Under the pieces are notes generated by a model that ran no database searches, was not told where the DNA came from, and saw only the letters and a list, made by a program, of their open reading frames with translations. The position numbers were made by a program, and so were the translations under genes. A stretch of DNA of 64,000 nucleotides. Origin: AWTP1-13 sp963827545 (lineage in GTDB: Bacteria > Pseudomonadota > Alphaproteobacteria > Rhizobiales > Hyphomicrobiaceae). The DNA lies in NCBI GenBank assembly GCA_963827545.1, contig CAWHBI010000031.1, positions 67,384-131,383 of the forward strand. Reading direction: 5' to 3'. The number at the start of each line of letters is the position of its first letter. Position 1 is the stretch's first letter. Below are positions 27,557-36,696 of this stretch, piece by piece.

Positions 27557-28522
27557 TCACTCGACCTTGATGCCCTTTTCCTTGAAGTACTTCAGCGCGC
27601 CGGGATGCCACGGGATGCCGGCGCGGTCCGAGGTCTGCAACTCGGCCTTGATGTTGAGCGCCTCTTTGTGCACCAGGGCGAGGTCGTCGCGCTTCTCCAG
27701 CATGATCCTGGTCAGATCGTAGGCGAGCTGATCGTCCGTGTTGGCGTTGACCGCCATGATGTTCCACACGGTGATGCCCTTGGAGTCTGCCTCCATCCCA
27801 GCGTAGGTCGTCTTGGGCATAATGCCCGCGGCATAGATGTTGCCGTACTTGGCGATCATCTTGTCGACGTACTGGGCGTGGTCGATGATCTTGATCTTGG
27901 TGTTGGGGGTGGCCGCCAGATCGGTGATCGACGAGGTCGGCAGGCCCACCACGAAGAAGAAGGCGTCGATCTTCTTGTCCTTGATGGCGTTGACCGACTC
28001 GGCGACGCCGAGCCGCTCGCGCTTCATGTCCTTGTCCTTGTCGAGGCCGGCCGCCTCGATGACGCGGAGCGCGAACACCTCCGTGGCGCTGCCGGGCGAG
28101 CCGGTCGACACGCGCCGGCCCTTCATGTCCTCCACCTTGCTGATGCCGGTGCCCTCGACGGTCACCACGTGCATGTAGTTGGCATACATCACGGCCAGCG
28201 CGCGGATGGGAAGCTTGCCGTTCGCGAACTTGTCGAGGCCGTTGATGGCGTCCCAGGCCGCGTCGACTTGCGTGAAGCAGATGTCGGCCTTGCCCGAGCC
28301 GATCAGCTGCAGGTTGGCAACCGAACCGCCAGTGACCTGCGCCGTGGCCGTGACACCCGCGAGCTCCTTGCCGAGGATGTTGCCGAAGCCGCCGCCGAGC
28401 GGATAGTAGACGCCGCCCGTGCCACCGGTGGCGATCGAAAGCTGCTTGCTCTGCTGCGCCTCTGCCGTCGACACACCGGCGACGGCGATCAGACACAGAG
28501 CCAATAGTCTGCCGAGTTTCAT
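27557..28522 (-). CDS. TAXI-family TRAP transporter solute-binding protein
   Basis: Periplasmic binding protein of 321 residues. The signal peptide (LLALCLIAVAGVSTAEAQ) is followed by the family hallmark LSIATGGTGGVYYPLGGG and an internal repeat of the two-lobe fold. TAXI proteins pair with fused 4TM/12TM TRAP permeases, and one such permease is encoded at 18298-20520 in this window. The ATG at 28522 has AGGGAGG upstream. Confidence 0.93.
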   Translation of the reverse strand: MKLGRLLALCLIAVAGVSTAEAQQSKQLSIATGGTGGVYYPLGGGFGNILGKELAGVTATAQVTGGSVANLQLIGSGKADICFTQVDAAWDAINGLDKFANGKLPIRALAVMYANYMHVVTVEGTGISKVEDMKGRRVSTGSPGSATEVFALRVIEAAGLDKDKDMKRERLGVAESVNAIKDKKIDAFFFVVGLPTSSITDLAATPNTKIKIIDHAQYVDKMIAKYGNIYAAGIMPKTTYAGMEADSKGITVWNIMAVNANTDDQLAYDLTRIMLEKRDDLALVHKEALNIKAELQTSDRAGIPWHPGALKYFKEKGIKVE

Positions 28523-28662
28523 CAGGTCGAACCTCCCTGGGTTGCGGGCCGCTTCGTTGCTGGGCAACGGCCCTTCGTCCATGCCTCTTAGCGAAGCGAC
28601 CATGAGAGAGCAAGCATGGCCTGGTCGAGGCACCGGCCTACCAGGCTGATCTTGCCGGGGCT

Positions 28663-28692
28663 TTGGCGAGCAACAGCATTTTGCGCTATAAT
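28663..28692 (+). promoter_or_regulatory. sigma-70-type promoter of the toxin-antitoxin pair
   Basis: A perfect -10 TATAAT at 28687-28692, with TTGGCG at 28663-28668 as -35 and an 18-base spacer. The expected transcription start at about 28699-28700 coincides with the ATG at 28700, and no ribosome site is visible, so the transcript is probably leaderless. Confidence 0.65.
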
Positions 28693-28699
28693 CAATCCC

Positions 28700-28942
28700 A
28701 TGACCAAGACCCAGGCAAGCATTCTGGAGAGCATAGCTGCCTTGCCCGAGGCTGAGCGGCGCGAGCTCATCGAGCATCTCGTCGCGAGCAACATGGGGGC
28801 GTCCAGCTTCTATGAACGGATGACGCCTCAGCAGCGAGCGCATCTCGCCGAGGGTATTGCCCAAGCCGAACGCGGAGACGGCAAACCAGCCGAGGAGGTC
28901 TACGCAGAACTCGCCCGACGCTTCGATCTCCCGCCTGCATGA
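28700..28942 (+). CDS. antitoxin of a type II toxin-antitoxin pair
   Basis: Short acidic protein of 80 residues (TKTQASILESIAALPEAERRELIEHL ... EEVYAELARRFDLPPA), an arrangement typical of helical antitoxins encoded just before ParE/RelE toxins. It overlaps the toxin start by 4 bases (ATGA), indicating translational coupling. The C-terminal half should wrap the toxin. No clear DNA-binding fold is recognisable, so autoregulation is likely but not shown. Confidence 0.75.
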   Translation: MTKTQASILESIAALPEAERRELIEHLVASNMGASSFYERMTPQQRAHLAEGIAQAERGDGKPAEEVYAELARRFDLPPA

Positions 28943-29247
28943 AGGTCGTCTTCGCGCCCCGCGCCGAAGCGGATTCTGCTCATCACTTCAGCTACGGCAT
29001 CCACCGCTTCGGCCAGGCGGTGGCTGAGCGAACGTTGGAGCGCCTCAAGAACTACCTCGATCCTTTTCTCGTCACCTACCCTCGCACGGCCACTTTCATC
29101 CCCGAAATCAATGCATTCGAAACTTGGGTCCCCAAAACGCCGTTTGTGATCTTCTTCCGGATCGAGCCGGACCACGATGTGCTCCGTGTGCTCGCCATCT
29201 TCCATCACGCGCAAGACCGAGCACACTTCGACCCCGACGACGTTTAG
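28939..29247 (+). CDS. ParE/RelE-superfamily toxin
   Basis: Basic protein of 102 residues with the ParE pattern: MKVVFAPRAEADSAHHFSYGI at the start, a mid-helix (AERTLERLKNYLDPFL), and terminal strands ending VLRVLAIFHHAQDR, matching the family's xVxRVxHxxRD end. ParE members poison gyrase and RelE members cleave mRNA; which applies cannot be told here. Coupled to the upstream antitoxin by a 4-base overlap. Confidence 0.85.
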   Translation: MKVVFAPRAEADSAHHFSYGIHRFGQAVAERTLERLKNYLDPFLVTYPRTATFIPEINAFETWVPKTPFVIFFRIEPDHDVLRVLAIFHHAQDRAHFDPDDV

Positions 29248-29312
29248 GGAGCTCGATCTTGCCCTAGGGTCCTGTGCGGGCATAAAGCCGCAAGGCAAGA
29301 GAGGCGAGCCCC

Positions 29313-29870
29313 ATGCGCGATCCAGACATACCCACCCTTCCCCGCGGCTATTTCGCTATTGGCGCCGAGCGCATCTCGAAAGCGCTCAACCTCGGCAACC
29401 TGATGCGGTCCGCGCACGGATTTGGTGCGAGCTTCACGTTCACCATCGGCGCCAGCTACCAGGCACTGGAGGCGCGCGCCGACACCTCGAAGGGCGCCCA
29501 GCACCTGCCGCACTACAATTGGCAGACGGTGGACGAGCTGGCGCTGCCGGCCGGCTGCCGCCTCGTCGGCGTGGAGCTGCTGGAGGAGGCCATCGACCTG
29601 CCGAGCTTTCACCATCCTCTGCGTGCAGCCTACGTGCTGGGGCCGGAACGCGGCGCGCTTTCGCAGGGCCTTCTCGCCAGGTGCGACTATACCGTGCGCA
29701 TCCCGACCAGCTTCTGCGTGAACCTGGCGATGGCGGGGGCCATCGTCATGTACGACCGGGTGCGGTCGCTGGGCCGGTTTCCACCGCGGCCCCTGCACGA
29801 GGGCGGACCTGACCAGACCGGCCCGCGCTCCTATCGACGCAAGACTGGCCGAACCGGCGGCCAGACCTAG
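29313..29870 (+). CDS. SpoU/TrmH-family RNA 2'-O-methyltransferase
   Basis: SPOUT methyltransferase of 185 residues. Motif 1 is NLGNLMRSA, motif 2 is AYVLGPERGALS, and motif 3 is IPTSFCVNLAMAGAIVMYDR; the knotted SAM site is therefore complete. The substrate (tRNA or rRNA position) cannot be assigned. The C-terminal tail is basic (SYRRKTGRTGG), which may contact RNA. It stands between the toxin-antitoxin pair and the caspase-like gene. Confidence 0.9.
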   Translation: MRDPDIPTLPRGYFAIGAERISKALNLGNLMRSAHGFGASFTFTIGASYQALEARADTSKGAQHLPHYNWQTVDELALPAGCRLVGVELLEEAIDLPSFHHPLRAAYVLGPERGALSQGLLARCDYTVRIPTSFCVNLAMAGAIVMYDRVRSLGRFPPRPLHEGGPDQTGPRSYRRKTGRTGGQT

Positions 29871-29978
29871 CCGAGGACGGCGCGTCCTGGACGCAGCGCC
29901 TGTGCTGCCTTGCAGGGCCGCGGCTCTTGAGGGAATATGCCGACGCATTTTTCATGCCGTTGGCTCTCTGGAGGGATC

Positions 29979-31915
29979 ATGCGCTTCCTTGGGGCTCTGT
30001 TCCTCGCTCTGGCCCTGACTGTGGACCCATGTTCGGCTCAGGGCGAAAAGCGCGTTGCCCTGGTCATCGGCAACTCGGCCTACCAGCACACTTCGCCGCT
30101 CAACAACACGGTCAATGACGCGGCCGATCTCACGGGTTCGCTCAAGCGATTGGGCTTCGAGGTGCTCGAAGGGCGTGACCTGGACAAGCGCTCGATGGAG
30201 CGAGTGATCCGCCAGTTCGGTGTGCAGCTGTCAGGAGCCGATCTGGCCCTGTTCTTCTACGCCGGCCACGGCGTCCAGCTTGGCGGGCAGAACTTTCTAG
30301 TGCCGACGGACGCGCGCCTGGCCCATGAGGGCGACGTCGATTTCGAGGTTCTGCCGTTGGCTCTCGTTCTCAGGCAAATGGAGCGGGAAGCAGGACGAGC
30401 CTGCTCCTGCTGGACGCGTGCCGTGACAACCCGCTGGCCAAGAACCTCGCGCGCAGCATGGGCACGCGCAGCTCGCACATCGGTCAAGGCCTGGCCGAGG
30501 TCAAAACCGGGGTCGGCACCCTGATCGGCTTCTCGACCCAGCCCGGCAATGTTGCGCTCGACGGCACGGGACGCAATTCGCCTTATACCGGAGCCCTGCT
30601 CAAGCACATCGAGGCGCCCGGCAAGGACGTGAGCGCCGTTCTTGTCGCGGTCCGCAACGAAGTCCTGAAGGCGACGGCTGGCAAGCAGGTTCCTTGGGAG
30701 CACACCTCACTGACGGGTGTGGTGCAGCTGAGGGCGTTACCCGCGTCTCCTCCGGCCCAAGACAAAGTGGCGCCGGCCCCGGCGCCATTGTTCCCGCCAC
30801 AATTGAGCGAGGCTTCGCAGGTCTGGCCTCTCGTGAAGGATACCACCGATATTCGCGCGTTGGAGGCCTTCCGGCGCCAGTACGGCTCGACCAATTCGTT
30901 CTTTGACCGGCTTGCCGAAGCGCGCATCGAGGAGTTGAAGCGCACTCAGGTCGCTGCCGCCGGTCCACCGCCGACGCCTAAGCCCGAGTCAATGCCGCAA
31001 GCGAAGCCGGCCGTTCAGATCACTCCTGCACCTCCTCCACCACCGCCAGCCGGTTGCTCCGGCGTCGAGGCGCAGGTCGGGTCCGAGCGTCGCTGCTTGA
31101 GACCCAGGGACATCTTCAAGGATTGCCCGAGCTGTCCGGAGATGGTGGTGATCCCAGCGGGCGTGTTCAGGATGGGATCCAACGACGGCGACAGTGACGA
31201 AACTCCGGTGCACGACGTAACGATCGTCAGGCCGTTTGCAGTCGGCAAGTTCGAGGTGACGTTTGCAGAATGGGACGCGTGCATTGCCGACGGCGGCTGC
31301 AACCATCGGCCAGACGACATGGATTGGGGACGTGAGCGCCGCCCAGTGGTCGATGTGTCCTGGAACGACATTGTCCACTCCTATCTTCCCTGGCTCAATC
31401 GCGCGACCGGCAAGCAATACCGCCTTCTGACAGAGGCCGAGTGGGAGTATGGGGCCAAAGCGGGGACCACGAGCCGGTATGCGTGGGGCAACGATTTGGG
31501 CCGGGCGCTGGCCAATTGCGACATCTGCGGAAGCCAGTGGGACAACCGGCAAAGCGCCCCTGTCGGCTCGTTCCGGGCCAACGCCTTCGGCCTGTACGAC
31601 ATGCACGGCAACGTGGCCGAGTGGGTGCAGGACTGCTACCAGGACAGCTATGCCAATGCCCGCTCGGACGGCCTGCCCGCACCGGAGCGCGAACGCGGGG
31701 CCGTCGCCGAGCAGCGAAGCCGGACCATCGGCGATCCTGACGACACAGACCAGGCTGGACGAAGGCCCCAGGGTGACGTGGCAGGGTGCCACCGCGTCCT
31801 GCGTGGCGGCTCTTTGGAGAGTGGCCCGCACTTTCTTCGCTCTGCGCACCGCAACTGGAGCGCAGCGGACATTCGCAAGCGGAGCTCCGGCTTCCAAGTC
31901 GCCAGAACCTTGTGA
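29979..31915 (+). CDS. secreted caspase-like / formylglycine-generating-enzyme-like fusion (frameshifted)
   Basis: About 645 codons. A signal peptide (FLGALFLALALTVDPCSA) leads into a C14 caspase domain beginning KRVALVIGNSAY, with catalytic His in FFYAGHGVQ (about residue 97) and Cys in LLLLDACRDNP (codon at 30419). A proline-rich linker follows (about 31020-31060), then a C-terminal SUMF1/FGE domain (EMVVIPAGVFRMGS ... YRLLTEAEWEYGAKAG ... GNVAEWVQDCY ... VLRGGS). The frame breaks near 30385-30395, where GGGAAGCAGG seems to lack one base; total length is 3n-1. The ATG at 29979 has GGAGGG upstream. Its stop overlaps the next GNAT start. Function unknown; relatives occur in bacteria with complex signalling. 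Confidence 0.82.
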
Positions 31916-32466
31916 CCGCTGTCGTTGAATTCCAGGAAGCCGACCGGAAGCGCTGGGATGATCTCGCGCGTCTCTTCGAGGAGCGCGGCGGCCCGAAGAG
32001 CTGCTGGTGCATGGTGTGGCGGCAAACGCCCGTTGAGGCAAAGCACAGGGATGGCAAGAGCCGCAAAGCAGCACTCCTTTCGCGGGTGAGGAGCGGCGTG
32101 CCGATCGGGATCCTCGCCTATTGCGAGGGCACGCCCGTGGCATGGTGCTCGATCGCGCCCCGATCAACCTACAGGCACCTGGGCGGCACCGATGATTTCG
32201 TCGACGATGCAAATGCGGTCTGGTCGCTTGTGTGCTTCTTCATCAAGCGCAAGTTCCGCGGCCAAGGAATGACCGACCAGCTGCTTCAAGCCGCCATTGC
32301 GCACGCCCGCCGCCGGGGCGCGAAGATCGTCGAGGCCTATCCCGTTGACCGGGGTTCGCCAAGCTATCGGTTCATGGGGTTTGTAAGTGTTTTCAAGAGG
32401 GCTGGATTCAAGCAAATCGGAACCGCAGGCACACGACGCCGCGTTATGCGTCTAACCCTTGCTTGA
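31912..32466 (+). CDS. GNAT-family N-acetyltransferase
   Basis: Cytoplasmic acetyltransferase of 184 residues. The acetyl-CoA loop is visible as IKRKFRGQGMTDQLL, preceded by the strand VWSLVCFFI, and the C-terminal strand region (FMGFVSVFKRAGFKQIG) fits the GNAT fold. The GTG start at 31912 forms a 4-base GTGA overlap with the caspase-FGE stop, so translation is probably coupled. An N-terminal WCMVWRQ pattern is typical of a broad uncharacterised GNAT subgroup. Confidence 0.85.
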   Translation: MTAVVEFQEADRKRWDDLARLFEERGGPKSCWCMVWRQTPVEAKHRDGKSRKAALLSRVRSGVPIGILAYCEGTPVAWCSIAPRSTYRHLGGTDDFVDDANAVWSLVCFFIKRKFRGQGMTDQLLQAAIAHARRRGAKIVEAYPVDRGSPSYRFMGFVSVFKRAGFKQIGTAGTRRRVMRLTLA

Positions 32467-32468
32467 GC

Positions 32469-32491
32469 TCGCTGCTCAGATGGAGCAGCGA
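32469..32491. terminator. hairpin between convergent GNAT and smr genes
   Basis: A 9-bp perfect stem TCGCTGCTC / GAGCAGCGA with a 5-base loop, lying exactly between two convergent stops. No T-run on either side, so its efficiency as a terminator is uncertain. Confidence 0.4.
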
Positions 32492-32497
32492 TCGAGC

Positions 32498-33115
32498 CTA
32501 TGCATCGCGCCTCGCCTTGCGCAACTGCACGTAGAGCGCACCCTGGCCGCCGTGGCGAACGCCGGCGGCCGTGTAGCCGAGAACGACAGAACGAAGGTCC
32601 GGCTCCTCCAGCCACTGCGGCACGCCACGCCGCAGCACGCCACGCTGAGGTTCGCCCATGGCCTCGGCCAGAGGATCGCGGGTGTCTGTCTCACCACCCT
32701 TGCCGGTGATCACCAGAACCGTCCGACAACCGCTGGCCTGGGCCTCCAGCAGAAAAGCACGCAAGCGTGCGCGCGCGTCGCGCTGGCGCGCTCCGTGCAA
32801 GTCGAGCCGGGCATCGATCTTGGTCTTGCCGGAAGCGATCTGCCGGGCCGTGCGGCGGTCGAACTCGGCAAGCGGCGCAGGGCGCTGTGTCTTTGGCGCG
32901 GGCCGATTTGACACTGCAGGTGTTGCGGGCGGCATGGTCTTGGCTGGCGCAGCCGCAGATCGCGCCGGCACCGTTGCGGCAGGGGCGCCGCCGGAGGGCA
33001 CGCGCGGCTTGCCCTTCGCCTTGTCGATGGAGCGCGTCAGCTCTTCCCACAGGTCGGCTTCGTCGGAGGTGACTGTGCGGCGGCCACCCCCCGACTTGCC
33101 GCCCGTACGGCTCAT
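32498..33115 (-). CDS. Smr-domain protein
   Basis: A protein of 205 residues with a low-complexity Ala/Pro-rich N-terminal half and a C-terminal Smr domain. The domain motifs are LDLHGARQRDAR and VLVITGKGG (the TGxG motif), plus GGQGALYVQLRK at the end. Smr domains nick DNA or RNA. It overlaps the mltA stop by 4 bases and forms the tim44-mltA-smr operon that is conserved in Rhizobiales. Confidence 0.9.
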   Translation of the reverse strand: MSRTGGKSGGGRRTVTSDEADLWEELTRSIDKAKGKPRVPSGGAPAATVPARSAAAPAKTMPPATPAVSNRPAPKTQRPAPLAEFDRRTARQIASGKTKIDARLDLHGARQRDARARLRAFLLEAQASGCRTVLVITGKGGETDTRDPLAEAMGEPQRGVLRRGVPQWLEEPDLRSVVLGYTAAGVRHGGQGALYVQLRKARRDA

Positions 33116-34414
33116 TGCTGGGTCTTCTGCGTCGCCGCGTTCCCGGTCGCCGGCTCCGCCTTGGCAGACTCGGTATTGGGAAGCAGCACGAAGAACTTGC
33201 CCGGATGCTTGGTGACGCCTGCGACCTTGGCAGCTGCATCGCCTGAGCCGAAGTAGATGTCGCCGCGCTCGGGGCCCTTGATGGCCGAGCCCACGTCCTG
33301 CGCGATCATCAGGCGATTGAACGGCCCGGTCTTGGGCACGTGCGTCATGGTGGGCGCACTCACGTAGACTGGCGTTCCGAGCCAGTGAAAGCTCGGGTCG
33401 AGAGCCAGGCTGCGCCCTGGCGTGAGCGCGACATTGGTGGCGCCCAGCGGCGCGCCCGCCTCCTCACCCTTGAGCTCGCGGAAGAACACGTAGGACGCGT
33501 TTTGCCACATCACCTGCTTGCCGCGCTCGGGATCGGCCTTCAGCCATTTGGCGAGCGCGCCCATTGACACCTTGTCGGCAGCAAGCAGGGCCTTGTCGAT
33601 CAGGTAGCGGCCGATCGAGCTGTAGGGGTGGCCGTTCTTGCCGTCGTAGTGCACGCGAATGGTGGTGCCGTCGGTGAGCTTGACGCGCCCCGAACCCTGG
33701 ATCTGCATGAAGAAAACGTCGACGGAATCGGCGAAATAGAGCAGCTCCAGGCCTTGCCCCTTGAGCGCGCCCTGCTCGATCTGCTCCCGCGTGTAGTAGC
33801 GGCTCGGTGCCCTTCTCGGTCTTGCGTACGTGCGTGAGCGTGCCGGCCTTGACGGCGCCGCGCTCCGTCTCCGACACAACGTTCACGAGATCGGGCGGGC
33901 GCTTGTAGATCGGTGTCTGATAGGCGCCCTCGGGCTTGCGCGAGCCCTGCAGCATGGGCTCGTAGTAGCCGGTGAGCAGGCCTTGCGGCCCCTTGTGGAC
34001 CACAGCGTTGGGCGTGAAAGAACGCTCGAAGAACGTGCGAGCGTTGTCCTTGCTCTTGATCTCGCCGGCGAGCCGCGCCGCCTCGCTGCACACCCCCACC
34101 AGCGCTGCGGGCGGCGGCGTCTTGTCGGTGCCCGTCCTCTCTCGCGCACTGGCGATCACGCGCTCGCACGACTTCGCAAAGGTCTTGAAGGCCGCGAGGT
34201 GATCGTCCTTGGTCCAGCCCGGGAGATCGGCGAACGTGACCGGCTGGTAGGAGGCCCCGTTGCTCTTCGAGCGCGTCTTCATGCTCGATTCCGGCGGCTT
34301 GGGCTGAGGATCTGCTGTGCTGCCGGCCGAAAACCCCGCCGCCGCCACCGCGCCGAGCACAGCACTAGCGATGCGTCTGACAAGAACGCTGGAACCCAAG
34401 GCGCATTCCCCCAT
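33112..34414 (-). CDS. mltA: membrane-bound lytic murein transglycosylase A (frameshifted)
   Basis: Cleaves peptidoglycan glycan strands, forming 1,6-anhydromuropeptides. About 433 residues with an N-terminal signal (ASAVLGAVAAAGFSAGSTA), the MltA domain (LLTGYYEPMLQGSR, FMQIQGSGRVKL), and the 3D domain (MIAQDVGSAIKG, DIYFGSG). The frame breaks near 33805-33815 between TEKGTE and RYYTREQIEQ; length is 3n+1, so one extra base explains it. Both halves are otherwise well conserved, which argues for a sequencing error. It lies between tim44-like and smr. Confidence 0.88.
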
Positions 34415-34449
34415 CTGGAACCCTGCGCATCTTTCCGTCGCAAGATGGG

Positions 34450-35197
34450 CTAATTTGCGGCCTGCGTCGCGACCAGCTTCCAGTTCGGATTGCGCGACAT
34501 CGCCTCGCGCGCGAAGGTCCAGATATCGGTCACTTCCCGGATGCGCTTGGGATCACCGTTGATCACGCCGCCGGCCTTGTCGCGCGTGGCGGAGATCAGC
34601 TCGCTCACGAACTTGACGGTGAGCTGGGCCATCCCGCCCCTCAACTCGGCCTCGACCAGGTCCGCCGACTTGATGCCAACGAAGCTCTGATCCATCTGTT
34701 CACCGCGATTTTCCCGTTCGCCGATGGCGCCGCTGAAGCCCTCATAGACCTCCGCGCTCAGAAGATCCTTCAGAAGTCTTGCGGTTGCCTTCCGCGAAGG
34801 CCGTGACGATGATCTCGTAGGCCTTCTTGGCGCCCACCAGGAACTGGTCTGGATCGAAGGTCGGATCGACGCGAACGATGTCCACCAGACCCTTGCCGAT
34901 CTCGCTGTTACCCGCGGCATACTCCCGCACGCGCTGCTCGCCGTCGGCCTGGGCCTGCTGCTCGGCAGCCGGCCGCGCCTCGACGTCCTCCCGCTCACGC
35001 CGCGGCAGGGTGACAACCTTGTCCTGGCCAGCAAGCTTGCCGTTGCGCTGGCTGGCTTCCTGCTGCGCCCGGTAGCGCTCCAAACGCGTCTGCTCATGGC
35101 CGGTCCGGCGGCCCAGCACGCTGCGCAACTTGAGGAAGATCACGACCGCCAGAACGAGAAACAGTAGTGTGGTTACGTCGATGTTACCGCCCATCAC
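34450..35197 (-). CDS. Tim44-like domain protein (frameshifted)
   Basis: About 248 residues: a single N-terminal membrane helix (VTTLLFLVLAVVIFLKLRSVLG), a charged linker, and a Tim44/TimA-like domain (FDPDQFLVGAKKAYEIIVTAFAEG ... LKDLLSAEVYEGF ... WTFAREAMSRNPNWKL). Alphaproteobacterial members are inner-membrane proteins related to mitochondrial Tim44. The frame breaks at 34775-34777, where AAGACTTCTGAAG should read AAGACTCTGAAG (one extra T; length 3n+1). First gene of the tim44-mltA-smr operon, divergent from fxsA. Confidence 0.88.
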
Positions 35198-35393
35198 ACC
35201 CTAGCTTTCGTGCCAGTACCTCAACCCGTCTGATGTAGGTTGCCGCGCCGGCAAGAACCAGACCCTGCTGCTGTCGTGTCTGGCCCCAACGTCAAGGTTT
35301 TCCGCCGCTGCTGAGCAAATCTTAGGGCATTGCAAGGCGCAAGCCAACCAGAATGGCCTACATTATGGTGGGCCGAGGCCTAAAGGACGCCCC

Positions 35394-35921
35394 ATGCCCA
35401 GCCTTGCCGTAGGCTTGATCTTCATTCTGGTGCCGGTGCTGGAGCTGGTCCTGCTCATCAAGATCGGGCAGTGGGTAGGTGTACTGCCGACATTGGCGCT
35501 CGTGGGTACTACCGCAGTCACGGGCGCCCTGATCATTTCCCAGCAGAGCTTCACGGTCCTGCGCCAGACGCTGGAGGCTATGGGCGAGGGCCGGCCACCG
35601 CTTGCCCCGGTGCTCAATGGCCTGTTCCTGATACTGGCCGGCGCCTTGCTGCTGACCCCCGGACTCATCACCGATGTCGCAGCGCTCCTGCTGCTGGTGC
35701 CGCCCATCCGGCGTGTCATCGCGCGGTGGAGCGTGCAGCGGCTGCTGCGGACAGCAACCGTGAGGGTACATGAGTACGGTGATGGCCCGGCATCGGCATC
35801 CGACACCCCCCGCCGCCCGCCTGCGGGAACCGCCGACGGTCCTGTCATCGAAGGTGAATTCGAGCGCCTGGACGAGACGCCGACCGGGTCGCAGCGGGAT
35901 GATGGAAGCCGCCCGCAGTGA
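35394..35921 (+). CDS. fxsA: FxsA family membrane protein
   Basis: Inner-membrane protein of 175 residues with four hydrophobic segments. The family signature is P(V)LELVLLIKIGQWVG near residue 15, followed by LPTLALVGTTAVTGALI and the LLLTPGLITD loop near residue 85. The C-terminal tail is charged. FxsA is linked to phage T7 exclusion in E. coli, but its cellular role is unknown. The 196-base divergent gap from the tim44-like gene must contain both promoters. Confidence 0.92.
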   Translation: MPSLAVGLIFILVPVLELVLLIKIGQWVGVLPTLALVGTTAVTGALIISQQSFTVLRQTLEAMGEGRPPLAPVLNGLFLILAGALLLTPGLITDVAALLLLVPPIRRVIARWSVQRLLRTATVRVHEYGDGPASASDTPRRPPAGTADGPVIEGEFERLDETPTGSQRDDGSRPQ

Positions 35922-36011
35922 CCCGTTCGCGGCGGCGGCGTTGCCGGAGGCCGTGCGGCCATGCTAGCCACCGCCAGCAGGCTGCAGGTTGCGAGAGAAG
36001 GATGACGGGCG

Positions 36012-36521
36012 ATGGCCGAACCGACGAAAGCCGGCAATGGCGGCGATAGCAAGCCCCCCGTCGGCGATGCGCAGCAGGTGCAGGTACGGGTTGTCGCCCA
36101 ATACATCAAGGACCTGTCGTTCGAGAACCCCAACGTCCTGAAGCTCGTGGGGAACCCCGGCGAGGCGCCCAATCTGCGAGTCGACGTGAACGTCAATGCC
36201 AGCAAGGTGGCCAACAACACGTTCGAGAGCGTCATCAACTTCAAAGCCGAAGCCAGCAACAAGCTTGGAACCATCTACGACCTCGAGCTCGCCTATGCCG
36301 GCATGTTCCAGATCGAGAACATGCCCGAGGCGTCACTGGAGCCGTTTCTGCTGATCAATTGCCCAGCCCTGCTGTTTCCCTTCGCCCGGCGCCTGGTAGC
36401 GGACTTGACGCGCGAGGGCGGTTTTCCGCCGCTGTTGCTCGACCCCATCGATTTCGGCACCCTGTACGCGCGGCGCATGCAGGAAAGGAGTGCCCAGGCC
36501 CAGCCCAAGCCAGCGAACTGA
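36012..36521 (+). CDS. secB: protein-export chaperone SecB
   Basis: Cytoplasmic tetrameric chaperone of 169 residues that delivers unfolded precursors to SecA. The pattern VVAQYIKDLSFENPNV, the long INFKAEA strand, YAGMFQIENMPE and LLINCPALLFPFARR, and GGFPPLLLDPIDFGTLY are all diagnostic. It is placed between fxsA and dnaQ as in other Rhizobiales. Complete. Confidence 0.97.
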   Translation: MAEPTKAGNGGDSKPPVGDAQQVQVRVVAQYIKDLSFENPNVLKLVGNPGEAPNLRVDVNVNASKVANNTFESVINFKAEASNKLGTIYDLELAYAGMFQIENMPEASLEPFLLINCPALLFPFARRLVADLTREGGFPPLLLDPIDFGTLYARRMQERSAQAQPKPAN

Positions 36522-36591
36522 GGCGCGGTGCCGTGGCTGTTCAGGCTGCTGTGGTGATCGCGAAGTTCGTCACACTGTGCCGCAGACGTAG

Positions 36592-36696
36592 AACCTGGCG
36601 ATCTCAAGCGGCTTTGCGGATCAAAGCCACATGACACGCCAGTTCAAGAAAGCCTACGGCGTCGCGCCGGGCCGCTGGCGGCGGTTGGCGAGCTGA
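36592..36696 (+). pseudogene. relic of an AraC-family regulator C-terminus
   Basis: In the frame of GGC at 36610 the sequence reads LAISSGFADQSHMTRQFKK then a GVAPGRWRR ending and TGA at 36694-36696. This is the second helix-turn-helix of AraC/XylS regulators, with the diagnostic GFADQSH-RQFK pattern. A stop codon (TAG at 36589) cuts it off upstream, so only about 34 codons survive. It lies antisense to the end of the small secreted-protein gene. Confidence 0.75.

Noticed and set aside
27408..28613. Long open frame parallel to the TAXI gene (401 codons)
   Set aside because: It is Arg/His/Gly-rich and overlaps the well-supported TAXI protein in another frame.
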